NCBI RefSeq assembly: GCF_014191425.1
Contig: NZ_JACHWP010000001.1
Span: forward strand, 620,001 to 684,000
Source: Helcobacillus massiliensis
GTDB taxonomy: Bacteria; Actinomycetota; Actinomycetes; Actinomycetales; Dermabacteraceae
Length of the DNA stretch: 64,000 nt
Reading direction: 5' to 3'
Position 1 is the first letter of the stretch; every line of letters begins with the position of its first letter. The notes under the pieces are model-generated. The model made no database searches, was not told the DNA's origin, and worked only from the letters and a program-made list of their open reading frames with translations. A program made the translations under genes and the position numbers. Shown here piece after piece: positions 52,006 through 64,000 of this stretch.

Positions 52006-52143
52006 CGGTGTCTCGTTCGCTGATCGACGGTGATGTGGCCCTTTCAGCCAAGCAGCGATCGGCCCGTCATGACCGGGTGCCGCCAGGATTGTGGACAACT
52101 TTTCTCCCGCCAGCCATCCTCCTCACCGATCACCGCCGTGTGC

Positions 52144-52191
52144 GGGGTACCGGAAGGGCCGACTTTAAATGTCGTACCCCCTCTGTAGCGT
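52144..52191 (+). promoter_or_regulatory. Inverted repeat and promoter region of the HNH gene
   Basis: GGGGTAC (52144-52150) and GTACCCC (52174-52180) are perfect arms around 23 nt that hold an AT-rich GACTTTAAATGTC, unusual in this genome. TAGCGT (52186-52191) is a possible -10. The ATG is at 52273. Confidence 0.4.
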
Positions 52192-52272
52192 CGGAGACAG
52201 ACGACGGCGGCAGAGGACAGACGGCTGTGACACCCGTTCAGCCGACCGATACTGGGAGAGGAGGCACCGATC

Positions 52273-53826
52273 ATGGGCGATGCGATTGATGCGCATGCAG
52301 ACACCCTGAACGCTGACAACGGCGCGGGCCTGCTCGAAACGATCCGAGCTGAAGCCGCCGCCATGCAGCAGCGGATGCTTCAGCTCACCGCCGCCCTCGA
52401 CTCCGCCCAAGCCACTATCGACGCCACCGACTACGCCGAGGCACTCGACACGGTCGCGCGCACGAGGGATTCCGTCGCCATGATGCTGGGGAGCCTCGCC
52501 GTGCAGGCGGTCCAAGCGGAGCTCACCCACGTGGTCCGGGAACAGGACGAGTCCGACTCCTCCTATCGCAAGCGTCGCATCACAGCGGAGCGTCACGCAC
52601 TGTCCGAGGTCGCGATCCTCAGCCGCCAGTCACCGCACAAGGCCCGACGGTTCGTCACGGCGCAGGCGATCATGTCATCAGCGATGCCGACGATCCGCCG
52701 CTCGGTGTGCCGCGGCGACGTCGAATTCGAAGCCGCCGAGGCGATCGCCCTCGAAGCGACCCACGCCCCGGACCGCGCCACCCAGATGGAGCTGGACCGG
52801 ATCCTCGCGGGTCAGATCCCGTTCCACCGGTCGGCGGGCACCCGCTATTGGAAGCGCGAAGCGCAGCGCCGCCTCGCCGAACTCGACCCCACGATTGAGA
52901 AGCGTCGCACCACGGCGGCGCGCCGGGGCCGCACCGTCACCCTCCACGACTGCGAGGACGGCATGGCCGTGATGCGCGCCTACCTGCCCCGCCTGGAGGC
53001 GCACCGCGCCTACACGGCCCTGCGGGCAGCGGCGGACACGATCCGCTTCGGCCCGGAGGGGCGCCCGGCGCCGCGGTTCGGTGAATATGGGCGCCTCCTC
53101 CCCGAAGAGCCCACCGCCCTGTCCGATTCCCAGGCGCGCGCTGACGCCCTCATTCGCCTGCTCACCGGGGATGCGCAGCCCGAAGCCGGCAGCGTCACCC
53201 TGAACATCGTGATGACGGAGCGCCAGCTGCTGGAACCGCTGCGCGGCGGACCGGTCACGATCCACGGATACGGCACCGCACCGCTCGAGGACGTCACCGA
53301 CATGATCCGCGACAACCATCAGCACATGTGGATCCGTCGGCTGTTCACCCACCCCACCACCGGGCAGCTGATCCAGATGGACTCGCAGCGCCGACGATTC
53401 ACCGGAGCGATGGCGGAGTTCGTGACGCTGCGCTCCGGCGGCATCTGCCAGGCACCGTACTGCAACGGCACGCCCCGCCACATCGACCACGTCCGCCCCG
53501 TCGCCGCCGGTGGCGACACCAGCATCGACAACGCTGCCGCGCTCGACGCCACATCGAATCTCGCGAAGGGCGCACGGCTGGGCGCCGCGACACCCACCGC
53601 CGACGGGGCCGGCATCACCTGGCGCACCACCAGCGGGCACGAAACCACCATCCACCACCATGACTTCCGCACCGCGGCAGAGAAGGAAGCTGCCGACCGT
53701 GCAGCGGCGGCTCGAACCGCCGCACGTCGCGCAGCCGAGAAGCATCGCACACGGGACCCCGATGCGGCAGTGCAACTGCTGATGGGAGCACTCAATCTGC
53801 CCATGCCGGACTTCCCACCGGCCTGA
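52273..53826 (+). CDS. DUF222 / HNH endonuclease domain protein (13E12 repeat family)
   Basis: Family often found in many scattered copies in actinobacterial genomes. The N-terminal DUF222 region covers about residues 20-330; the HNH domain follows from about 390 with CQAPYCNGTPRHIDHVRP and DNAAALDATSNLAKGA. The usual second cysteine pair (LCxxCN) reads LDATSN, so one zinc site half is missing and nuclease activity is doubtful. GAGAGGAGG precedes ATG 52273. Length 517. Target and role are unknown. Confidence 0.88.
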   Translation: MGDAIDAHADTLNADNGAGLLETIRAEAAAMQQRMLQLTAALDSAQATIDATDYAEALDTVARTRDSVAMMLGSLAVQAVQAELTHVVREQDESDSSYRKRRITAERHALSEVAILSRQSPHKARRFVTAQAIMSSAMPTIRRSVCRGDVEFEAAEAIALEATHAPDRATQMELDRILAGQIPFHRSAGTRYWKREAQRRLAELDPTIEKRRTTAARRGRTVTLHDCEDGMAVMRAYLPRLEAHRAYTALRAAADTIRFGPEGRPAPRFGEYGRLLPEEPTALSDSQARADALIRLLTGDAQPEAGSVTLNIVMTERQLLEPLRGGPVTIHGYGTAPLEDVTDMIRDNHQHMWIRRLFTHPTTGQLIQMDSQRRRFTGAMAEFVTLRSGGICQAPYCNGTPRHIDHVRPVAAGGDTSIDNAAALDATSNLAKGARLGAATPTADGAGITWRTTSGHETTIHHHDFRTAAEKEAADRAAAARTAARRAAEKHRTRDPDAAVQLLMGALNLPMPDFPPA

Positions 53827-53839
53827 CAGGCAGACCTGA

Positions 53840-53865
53840 CAGACGTGTCTGACCGGCCATGCCGG
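53840..53865. terminator. Tandem small hairpins between convergent genes
   Basis: CAGAC-GT-GTCTG (53840-53851) and CCGGC-CAT-GCCGG (53853-53865), between the HNH gene and the hydrolase. Weak candidates for terminators. Confidence 0.35.
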
Positions 53866-53901
53866 ACCGGCTAGGCCTGGGCGGCTGGTCCGGCGCGCTG
53901 C

Positions 53902-54615
53902 TCACCAGCCGCGTTCGCGCCACTCCTCCAGGTGCGGGCGCTCGGTCCCGATCGTCGTGTCTGCTCCGTGACCGGGGTAGACGTGCGCCGAATCATCCAG
54001 CACACCGAACAGGCGCTGCTCCACATCCGTGATCAGAGACTCGAAGCGGGCAGCATCACCCTGCGTGGCGCCCACACCGCCCGGGAACAGGGAATCACCG
54101 GTGAAGACGTGGTCCCCGTCGGCCCCCTCCCCGCGGAAGATCAGCGCGATCGAGCCCGGAGTGTGGCCCCGCAGCCCCACCACCTCCAGATCGTTCACAC
54201 CCACGCGGATCACGTCGCCGTGCGACACCGTCTGCGTCGTCGGGGTGGGGATGTCCGGGGCGTCGGCCGCGCCCGCCACGGTGCGCGCATCCGTGCTCGC
54301 CACCATCGCCGACAGCGCTCCCACATGATCATGATGCGCATGCGTAGTGACGATCGTGTCGAGCCGGCCCGTGGCGGAGCCCTCCCGCACCAGTTCCATC
54401 AGGCGCGGGAAATCGGCAGCCGCGTCGATCAGCAGCTGCGCGCCCGAGACCCGGCAGGTCAGCAGATAAGCATTGTTGTCCATATCGCCGACGGCGGCCT
54501 TGCGGACCGTCAGGGTGCGCAGCTCACGCACATCACTCGGGCCGCCGACCGTCACATCGCCCGTGTACTGGTGGTTGTTCGCGAAAGGGGCGGGGGAGGA
54601 GTCCGTGTTCATCAT
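53902..54615 (-). CDS. Metallo-beta-lactamase-fold hydrolase (glyoxalase II-like)
   Basis: Metal-dependent hydrolase of unknown substrate. The metal motif [30 protein letters not shown] and [11 protein letters not shown] follow the glyoxalase II pattern. From ATG 54615 it has 237 residues; two ATG codons are in tandem. TAGACT lies 7 nt upstream and no ribosome-binding site is seen, so a leaderless transcript is likely. Divergent from uvrA. Confidence 0.9.
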   Translation of the reverse strand: MMNTDSSPAPFANNHQYTGDVTVGGPSDVRELRTLTVRKAAVGDMDNNAYLLTCRVSGAQLLIDAAADFPRLMELVREGSATGRLDTIVTTHAHHDHVGALSAMVASTDARTVAGAADAPDIPTPTTQTVSHGDVIRVGVNDLEVVGLRGHTPGSIALIFRGEGADGDHVFTGDSLFPGGVGATQGDAARFESLITDVEQRLFGVLDDSAHVYPGHGADTTIGTERPHLEEWRERGW

Positions 54616-54622
54616 GCCGCGC

Positions 54623-54628
54623 AGTCTA
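54623..54628 (-). promoter_or_regulatory. -10 of the hydrolase gene
   Basis: TAGACT on the minus strand, 7 nt before ATG 54615. Confidence 0.5.
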
Positions 54629-54676
54629 GCCAGCGGGGGTGCATCACACCTCCGAATCGCCGACGCTGCCGGGCGA

Positions 54677-54682
54677 TACGAT
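54677..54682 (+). promoter_or_regulatory. -10 of leaderless uvrA promoter
   Basis: TACGAT, then GGCTCG, then GTG of uvrA at 54689. No LexA-type box is visible in the 73-bp spacer. Confidence 0.6.
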
Positions 54683-54688
54683 GGCTCG

Positions 54689-57522
<2,834 letters not shown>

Positions 57523-57526
<4 letters not shown>

Positions 57527-59451
57527 CGGATCCGTCGAGCTACCGTCCCGCCCGGGGGTCGATCCCGACGGATCCCGGGGTGTACCGGTTCTCCGACCCG
57601 GACGGCCGGGTCGTGTACGTCGGCAAGGCGAAGAACCTCCGCCAGCGCCTCTCCTCCTATTTCCAGGATCTGGCGGGTCTGCACCCCCGCACCCAGCGGA
57701 TGGTGACCACGGCATCCAGTGTGCAGTGGACCGTGGTGTCCTCCGATGTGGAGGCGCTGACGCTGGAGTACACGTGGATCAAGGAGTTCGAGCCGCGGTT
57801 CAACGTGAAGTTCCGCGATGACAAGTCCTACCCGTTCCTCGTGGTGACGATGGGGGAGAAGGTGCCGCGGGCGCTGATCACCCGCCGGGAGCGCTCGAAG
57901 AGCGACCGGTCGTTCGGGCCGTACGCGCACGTGTGGGCGATCCGCGAAACCCTCGACCTGCTGCTGCGGGTGTTCCCGATCCGCACCTGCTCCGCGGGCG
58001 TGTACCGGCGGGCTGAGCGGTCGGGCAGGCCGTGCCTGCTCGGCTTCATCGACAAATGCTCCGCGCCCTGCATCGGGAGGGTCAGCGAGGAGAGGCACCG
58101 GCAGCTGGCCGACGGGTTCGTCGACTTCATGGACGGCAACACCGGCAAGTGGGTCGCCGATCTGAAGCGCCGCATGGCGAACGCCGCCGCCGAAATGGAC
58201 TACGAATCGGCGGCGCGGTTCCGCGACGACATTCAGGCGCTGGACACCGTGATGTCGAAGAACTCGGTGGTGCTGTCGGAGGCGACCGACGCGGACCTGG
58301 TGGCGCTCGCGTTCGACGACCTGGAAGTGTCGGTGCAGGTGTTCCACGTGCGCGGCGGCCGCATCCGAGGTCAGCGCGGCTGGGTGGCGGAACTGCTGGA
58401 CGACTCCACCCCCGGTGACATCATGGAGCGGGCGCTGGCCGCCCTGTATGAGGGGACGGATACGCGGGCGCCTCAGGAGATCCTCGTCAGCCACCAGCCG
58501 ACGGATCCCGATGCGATCCGCGACCTGACCGGCCGACGCACCACCTCGATCCGCATCCCCGTGCGGGGCGAGAAGAAGGACCTGCTGGAGACGGTGACCG
58601 CCAACGCGGTGGAGGCGCTGCGGCTCGGGAAGCTGAAGCGCTCCGGTGATCTCACCTCCCGCTCGAAGGCCCTGGAGGATCTGGGGGAGGCACTGGAGAT
58701 GCAGGATGCGCCGCTGCGCATCGAATGCTTCGACATCTCCCATTCACAGGGCACCAATGTGGTCGGCTCCATGGTGGTGTTCGAGGACGGGCTGCCGCGC
58801 AAGAGCGAGTACCGCCGCTTCTCCGTGACCGGTGAAGCCGCCCGCGACGACACCGCCTCCATGCACGACGTCATGACCCGCCGGCTCAAGCACCACCTGA
58901 AGGTGAAGGAGCAGAGGGCCAGCGGGGAGCTGCCGACGGATCCCGAGACCGGCGAGAAGGCGCGGTTCGCGTACCCGCCGCAGCTGATCGTGGTCGACGG
59001 CGGCCAGCCGCAGGTCGCGGCCGCGCAGCGCGCGTTCGATGAGCTCGGCATCACCGACATCGCACTGGTCGGCATCGCCAAGCGGCTCGAGGAGCTGTGG
59101 CTGCCGGACGAGGACTATCCCCTCATCCTGCCGCGCACCTCCGAAGCGCTGTTCCTCATCCAGCGGCTTCGCGACGAAGCCCACCGGTTCGCGATCTCCT
59201 ACCACCGCTCCAAACGGGGCCGCTCCGTGCAGGAAAGCGCTCTGGACGCCGTGCCGGGGCTCGGCCCGGCGCGGAAGCGGGCGCTGCTGGAGCACTTCGT
59301 GACTGTGGACCGCATCCGCAAGGCGGGGGAGGACGAGCTGGCGCAGGTGAAGGGGATCGGCCGCACCCTCGCCCAGACCATCATGGCGACCCTCGCCGCG
59401 GATCAGCCCGGACCGGCCGTGAACATGACCACCGGTGAGATCCTCGAGTGA
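57523..59451 (+). CDS. uvrC: Excinuclease ABC subunit C
   Basis: Dual-incision nuclease of excision repair. N-terminal GIY-YIG domain ([20 protein letters not shown]), a UVR motif near residue 215 ([19 protein letters not shown]), the RNase H-like 5' nuclease domain ([20 protein letters not shown]) and C-terminal helix-hairpin-helix pair ([17 protein letters not shown]). Length 642. GTG start lies inside the uvrA stop (GTGA). Confidence 0.97.
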
Positions 59452-59460
59452 TGGAGCCGG

Positions 59461-59466
59461 TACCAT
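59461..59466 (+). promoter_or_regulatory. Putative -10 of rapZ-yvcK-whiA
   Basis: TACCAT, 34 nt before the GTG start; AAGGAG follows as ribosome-binding site. Confidence 0.4.
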
Positions 59467-59499
59467 CAGGACATCCATCCCTCACGTGAAGGAGCGCCC

Positions 59500-60393
59500 G
59501 TGACCCCGACGCCAGCGTCCCCGCCGGAAGCCGAAGCACCGGAGATCATCATCATCACCGGCATCGCCGGCGCCGGCCGTGAGACCGCCGCCCATGCCCT
59601 GGAGGACATCGGCTGGTACGTCGTCTACAACATCGCGCCGCAGCTGATCCGCCGCCTGTATGACCTGCAGGCGTCCACCTCCGGCCGCGACACCCGGTTC
59701 GCGGTCGTCACCGATCCCCGCTCGGGACCGTTCTTCGGTGAGCTGCCGGAGATCATCCGGCAGCTGAAGAAGCAGGAGCTGGATGTGCGCCTCGTCTTCC
59801 TCGACGCCAGTGAGGACGTCCTGGTGCGCCGCTTCGACTCCGTTCGTCGGCCCCACCCGCTGCAGGGCGAAGAGGGCGTCATCGAAGGGCTGCGCCGCGA
59901 AGCGGACCAGCTGGAGCCGCTGCGCCGCATGGCGGACGTGGTCATCGACACCTCGAACCTCAACGTGCACCAGCTGGCGATCCGCATGCGGGAGACGTTC
60001 GGCACGAACGAGGACCGCACCGTCACCGTGAACCTGCTGAGCTTCGGCTTCAAGTACGGCGTGCCCATCGAAGCGGACCACATGGCCGATGTGCGCTTCC
60101 TGCCGAACCCGTACTGGGTGCCGGAGCTGCGGGAGAAGCGCGGTGTCGACAAGGAGGTGTCCGACTTCGTGCTGAACGCCCCGAACGCGCGGGAGTTCGT
60201 CGACAAGTACGTGGACGCCCTGCTGCCGGTGCTGCGCGGATACAGCGAGGAGAACAAGCAGTTCGCCACCGTTGCGATCGGCTGCACCGGCGGGAAGCAC
60301 CGCAGCGTCGCCGTCAGCGAGGAGGTCGCGGCGCAGCTGCGGCGACTGGGCCATTCCGTGCGGGTCCGCCACCGGGATCTGGGGCGCGAGTGA
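59500..60393 (+). CDS. rapZ: RapZ family nucleotide-binding protein
   Basis: Homologue of the RNase adapter RapZ; in actinobacteria it is always found with yvcK and whiA. The C-terminal domain is normal (IGCTGGKHRSVAVSEEV). The N-terminal P-loop reads GIAGAGRETA (21-30), with Glu where Ser is usual, and GWYVVYNIAPQL replaces the usual DNLPP-type stretch. Nucleotide binding may be altered. Length 297; GTG 59500 has GAAGGAG upstream. Confidence 0.93.
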   Translation: MTPTPASPPEAEAPEIIIITGIAGAGRETAAHALEDIGWYVVYNIAPQLIRRLYDLQASTSGRDTRFAVVTDPRSGPFFGELPEIIRQLKKQELDVRLVFLDASEDVLVRRFDSVRRPHPLQGEEGVIEGLRREADQLEPLRRMADVVIDTSNLNVHQLAIRMRETFGTNEDRTVTVNLLSFGFKYGVPIEADHMADVRFLPNPYWVPELREKRGVDKEVSDFVLNAPNAREFVDKYVDALLPVLRGYSEENKQFATVAIGCTGGKHRSVAVSEEVAAQLRRLGHSVRVRHRDLGRE

Positions 60394-61415
60394 CCCACCA
60401 GAACCAGCGCCGGCAGACCAGCCTGATCCTCGAGCACTCCAAGCCGCGCAGCCGCATGGTCGAAGGGGAGACCCGCGTGGTCGCCCTCGGCGGCGGCCAC
60501 GGCCTCGCCGCGAACCTGCGGGCCCTGCGGCACGTCGCCCATGACATCACCGCTGTCGTCACCGTCGCCGACAACGGCGGCTCCTCCGGCCGCATCCGCA
60601 AGGAGCTGCCGATCCTGCCGCCAGGCGACCTCCGCATGGCGCTGTCCGCCCTGTGCGAGGACTCCGACTGGGGGATCGTGTGGCGGGACGTCGTCCAGCA
60701 CCGCTTCGAGTCCGACGGCGAACTGAACGGCCACGCTCTCGGCAACCTCCTGATCGCCGCCCTCTGGCAGATGTTCGGCGACCCCATCCAGGCGCTGGAC
60801 CACGTCGGCGCGCTCCTCGGGGTGCGGGGCCGGGTGCTGCCGATGGCTCTGGAACCGCTGGACATCGAAGCGACGGTGACGGACCGCTCCGGCACCAGCC
60901 GCATGGTGCGCGGCCAGGCCGAGGTGGCGTCCCTGGAAGGGCATGTGGATGAGCTGCGCCTGATCCCGTCGGCCCCCGAGGTGCCCACCGAAGTGCTGGA
61001 GGCGATCGCGCAGGCCGACTGGATCATCCTCGGCCCCGGCTCCTGGTTCTCCTCCGTGCTGCCGCACCTGCTGATCCCCGAGATCGTGGAGGCGATCCGC
61101 TCCTCGAAGGCGAAGCGGCTGATCACCATGAACCTCACCTCCGACCCCACGGAGACCGAAGGCATGACCAGCACCGACCACCTGCAGGTGCTGATGGACA
61201 CCGCACCGGACCTCGGCATCGATGCGATCGTCGCCGACCCGACCATGCTGGACGACTCCCTGGAGCTGGTGGAGTTCGCCCAGCAGCACGGCATCTCCTC
61301 GATCCTGCGCCAGGTGAGCGTGGGCCGGGGCATTCCGGTGCATGACCCCGTGCGGCTCGCCGCCGCCTACCGCGATGTGTTCGACGGCGTGATCGCCGAC
61401 GTAAGGGAGGACTGA
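60390..61415 (+). CDS. yvcK: YvcK/GlmR family protein (gluconeogenesis factor)
   Basis: Binds UDP-sugars and directs carbon to peptidoglycan synthesis in studied bacteria. The signature [18 protein letters not shown] is followed by [20 protein letters not shown] and [14 protein letters not shown]. Length 341 from GTG 60390, which overlaps the rapZ stop (GTGA). whiA begins 1 bp after its stop. Confidence 0.94.
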   Translation: MTHQNQRRQTSLILEHSKPRSRMVEGETRVVALGGGHGLAANLRALRHVAHDITAVVTVADNGGSSGRIRKELPILPPGDLRMALSALCEDSDWGIVWRDVVQHRFESDGELNGHALGNLLIAALWQMFGDPIQALDHVGALLGVRGRVLPMALEPLDIEATVTDRSGTSRMVRGQAEVASLEGHVDELRLIPSAPEVPTEVLEAIAQADWIILGPGSWFSSVLPHLLIPEIVEAIRSSKAKRLITMNLTSDPTETEGMTSTDHLQVLMDTAPDLGIDAIVADPTMLDDSLELVEFAQQHGISSILRQVSVGRGIPVHDPVRLAAAYRDVFDGVIADVRED

Positions 61416-61416
61416 G

Positions 61417-62406
61417 ATGGCACTGACCCCCGATGTCCGCCGTGAACTGGCCGGTGTCGCCGTCACCCGCTCCAGCGCGAAGAAGGCCGAGATCGCGGCC
61501 ATGCTGCGGTTCGCCGGCGGGCTCCACATGGAGGGCGGCCGCGTCGTCATCGAAGCGGACCTCGACTCCGAGCGCACGGCCCGCCGCCTGCAGGCCCTCG
61601 TCTTCGACCAGTACGGCTTGGCGTCCACCGTCACCATCGTGCAGCCCTCCGGGATCCGGCGCTCCGCCCGCCACCAGGTGCGGTTCGCCGGTGACGGGGC
61701 CGTGTTCGCCAAGCAGACCGGCATCCTCGACTCCCGCGGCCGGCCCGTGCGGGGCCTGCCGCCCACGGTGGTCGGCGGCTCGGGGGCCGACGCGGCTGCC
61801 GCGTGGCGCGGTGCGTTCCTCGCCCAGGGAGCGCTGAGTGAACCCGGACGCGGCGCCGCCCTCGAACTCGCCTGCCCCGGCAGCGAAGCCGCCCTCGCCA
61901 TGGTGGGCGCCGCCCGCCGGCTCGGGGTGGCTGCGAAGTCCCGCGAAGTGCGCGGCGCCGATCGCGTCGTGCTGCGGGACGGGGAAGCGATCTCCCAGCT
62001 GCTGCGCGCCATGGGGGCGGAACAGGTGGTGAAGGAATGGGACCGCAAGCGGGTGCACCGGGAGGAGCGCGCAGCCGCGAACCGCCTCGCGAACTTCGAC
62101 GACGCAAACCTGCGGCGCTCCGCCCGCGCCGCCGTCGCAGCGAGCGCGCGCGTGCAGCGGGCCCTGGAGATCCTGGAGGGCCAGGCTCCCGACCACCTCC
62201 TCGCCGCGGGCGCGCTGCGCCTGCAGCACCGCCAGGCCAGCCTGGAGGAACTCGGGCGGCTGTCGGACCCGCCGATGACGAAGGACGCGGTTGCGGGAAG
62301 GATCCGTCGGCTGCTCGCCCTGGCGGACAGAAGGGCCGCTGAGCTGGGGGTTGAGCCGACGGATGCACACCTAAGTCCTGAAATGTTGAACGGAACGGGC
62401 CACTGA
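61417..62406 (+). CDS. whiA: Sporulation/division regulator WhiA
   Basis: DNA-binding protein with a LAGLIDADG-like N-terminal domain and a C-terminal helix-turn-helix. Family stretches are [57 protein letters not shown] and [20 protein letters not shown]. Length 329. It controls cell division and differentiation genes in actinobacteria, and links here to rapZ and yvcK by operon. Confidence 0.95.
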   Translation: MALTPDVRRELAGVAVTRSSAKKAEIAAMLRFAGGLHMEGGRVVIEADLDSERTARRLQALVFDQYGLASTVTIVQPSGIRRSARHQVRFAGDGAVFAKQTGILDSRGRPVRGLPPTVVGGSGADAAAAWRGAFLAQGALSEPGRGAALELACPGSEAALAMVGAARRLGVAAKSREVRGADRVVLRDGEAISQLLRAMGAEQVVKEWDRKRVHREERAAANRLANFDDANLRRSARAAVAASARVQRALEILEGQAPDHLLAAGALRLQHRQASLEELGRLSDPPMTKDAVAGRIRRLLALADRRAAELGVEPTDAHLSPEMLNGTGH

Positions 62407-63567
<1,161 letters not shown>

Positions 63568-63585
63568 TCCGACCCCACTGACAAT

Positions 63586-63629
63586 CGGCCCGTGCGTCTC
63601 ATTCCGACAGGAATCGGGCGCACGGGCCG
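63586..63629 (+). terminator. Intercistronic hairpin between gap and pgk
   Basis: Eleven-base arms CGGCCCGTGCG and CGCACGGGCCG enclose a second stem, ATTCC-GACA-GGAAT. No long T tract; it may reduce pgk expression or protect gap mRNA. Confidence 0.6.
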
Positions 63630-63665
63630 TTGCATTCACCGCCCGCACCACCACAAGGAAGACTC

Positions 63666-64000
63666 GTGCTGAAGACCATCGACTCCCTCGGCGACCTCGC
63701 CGGCAAGCGCGTCCTCGTCCGCGCCGACCTCAACGTTCCCCTGGACGGCGACCGCATCACCGATGACGGCCGCATCCGGGCCTGCCTGCCCACCGTCACC
63801 GCCCTGCGTGACAAGGGCGCTCGCGTCATTCTGGTGGCCCACCTCGGGCGGCCCAAGGGCGAAGCGGACCCCGCCTTCACCCTGAAGCCCGTCGTCGATC
63901 GCCTGTCCGAACTCCTCGGTGCGGACGTCGCGTTCGCTGAGGACACCGTCGGCGACAGCGCCCGCTCCGTGGTCGACTCCCTCGGTGACGGCGACGTCGC
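63666..64000 (+). CDS. pgk: Phosphoglycerate kinase, 3' end outside window
   Basis: Glycolytic kinase making ATP from 1,3-bisphosphoglycerate. The first 111 residues are present, with [20 protein letters not shown] and [13 protein letters not shown], the substrate-binding signatures of the N-terminal domain. GTG 63666 has AAGGAAG 4-5 nt upstream. The frame runs off the window end. Confidence 0.96.
   Translation, partial: MLKTIDSLGDLAGKRVLVRADLNVPLDGDRITDDGRIRACLPTVTALRDKGARVILVAHLGRPKGEADPAFTLKPVVDRLSELLGADVAFAEDTVGDSARSVVDSLGDGDV

Overview
The window is a GC-rich actinobacterial chromosome segment. Its gene strings (ctaA-ABC-sufR-sufBDC, pyrR-pyrB-pyrC-carAB-pyrF-mIHF-gmk-rpoZ-coaBC-metK, pyk-ANTAR regulator-polA-rpsA-coaE-uvrB, uvrA-uvrC-rapZ-yvcK-whiA-gap-pgk) are those of high-GC Gram-positives. 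The Rieske protein inside the suf operon, WhiA, mIHF, PdtaR and the Trp-associated membrane protein all point to Actinomycetota, most likely order Micrococcales. Genus cannot be decided from the sequence alone. No CRISPR array, prophage or insertion sequence was seen; nearly everything is housekeeping.

Layout. 1-5.9 kb: 3' part of dxs, then a minus-strand set of map, ctaA, an ABC-2 exporter pair and a Xi-class glutathionyl-hydroquinone reductase. 6.0-10.9 kb: sufR-sufB-sufD-Rieske-sufC-sufT, without sufS or sufU. 11.1-13.2 kb: a small accessory island with a Tat-type secreted protein broken by an in-frame TAG, then ald on the minus strand. 13.4-16.2 kb: an ABC-F ATPase, efp and nusB. 16.2-25.0 kb: the pyrimidine operon pyrR-pyrB-pyrC-membrane protein-carA-carB-pyrF, almost all with overlapping start and stop codons, headed by a PyrR-type RNA hairpin. 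25.1-29.1 kb: mIHF, gmk, rpoZ, coaBC, metK. 29.0-36.0 kb: hisI, trpE, two small membrane proteins, trpC-trpB-trpA and lgt. 36.1-43.4 kb: pyk, tRNA-Leu(CAA), pdtaR, a thioesterase, polA and rpsA. 43.6-47.3 kb: aroC-aroK-aroB-aroD (shikimate pathway). 47.3-54.6 kb: a TRIC-type channel, coaE, uvrB, a PEBP-family protein, a degraded lipoprotein/small-protein pair, a DUF222-HNH (13E12-type) protein and a metallo-beta-lactamase-fold hydrolase. 54.7-64.0 kb: uvrA-uvrC, rapZ-yvcK-whiA, gap and the 5' part of pgk.

The most interesting signals are regulatory. Five genes (ctaA, the TRIC-type channel gene, coaE, uvrB, uvrA) have a TANNNT -10 hexamer exactly 6 nt before the start codon and no Shine-Dalgarno, and the hydrolase gene at 54615 has 7 nt; this is leaderless architecture. 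The TRIC/coaE pair shares one near-symmetric 17-bp spacer with a -10 on each strand. Two operons end in nearly identical hairpins 32.5 kb apart. The accessory secreted protein has an operator-like palindrome and a hairpin that holds its ribosome-binding site. A short minus-strand gene near 51.6 kb appears frameshifted at a run of five G. No wholly new multi-gene system was recognised; the accessory loci at 11.0-12.0 kb and 51.5-53.9 kb are the best places to look.
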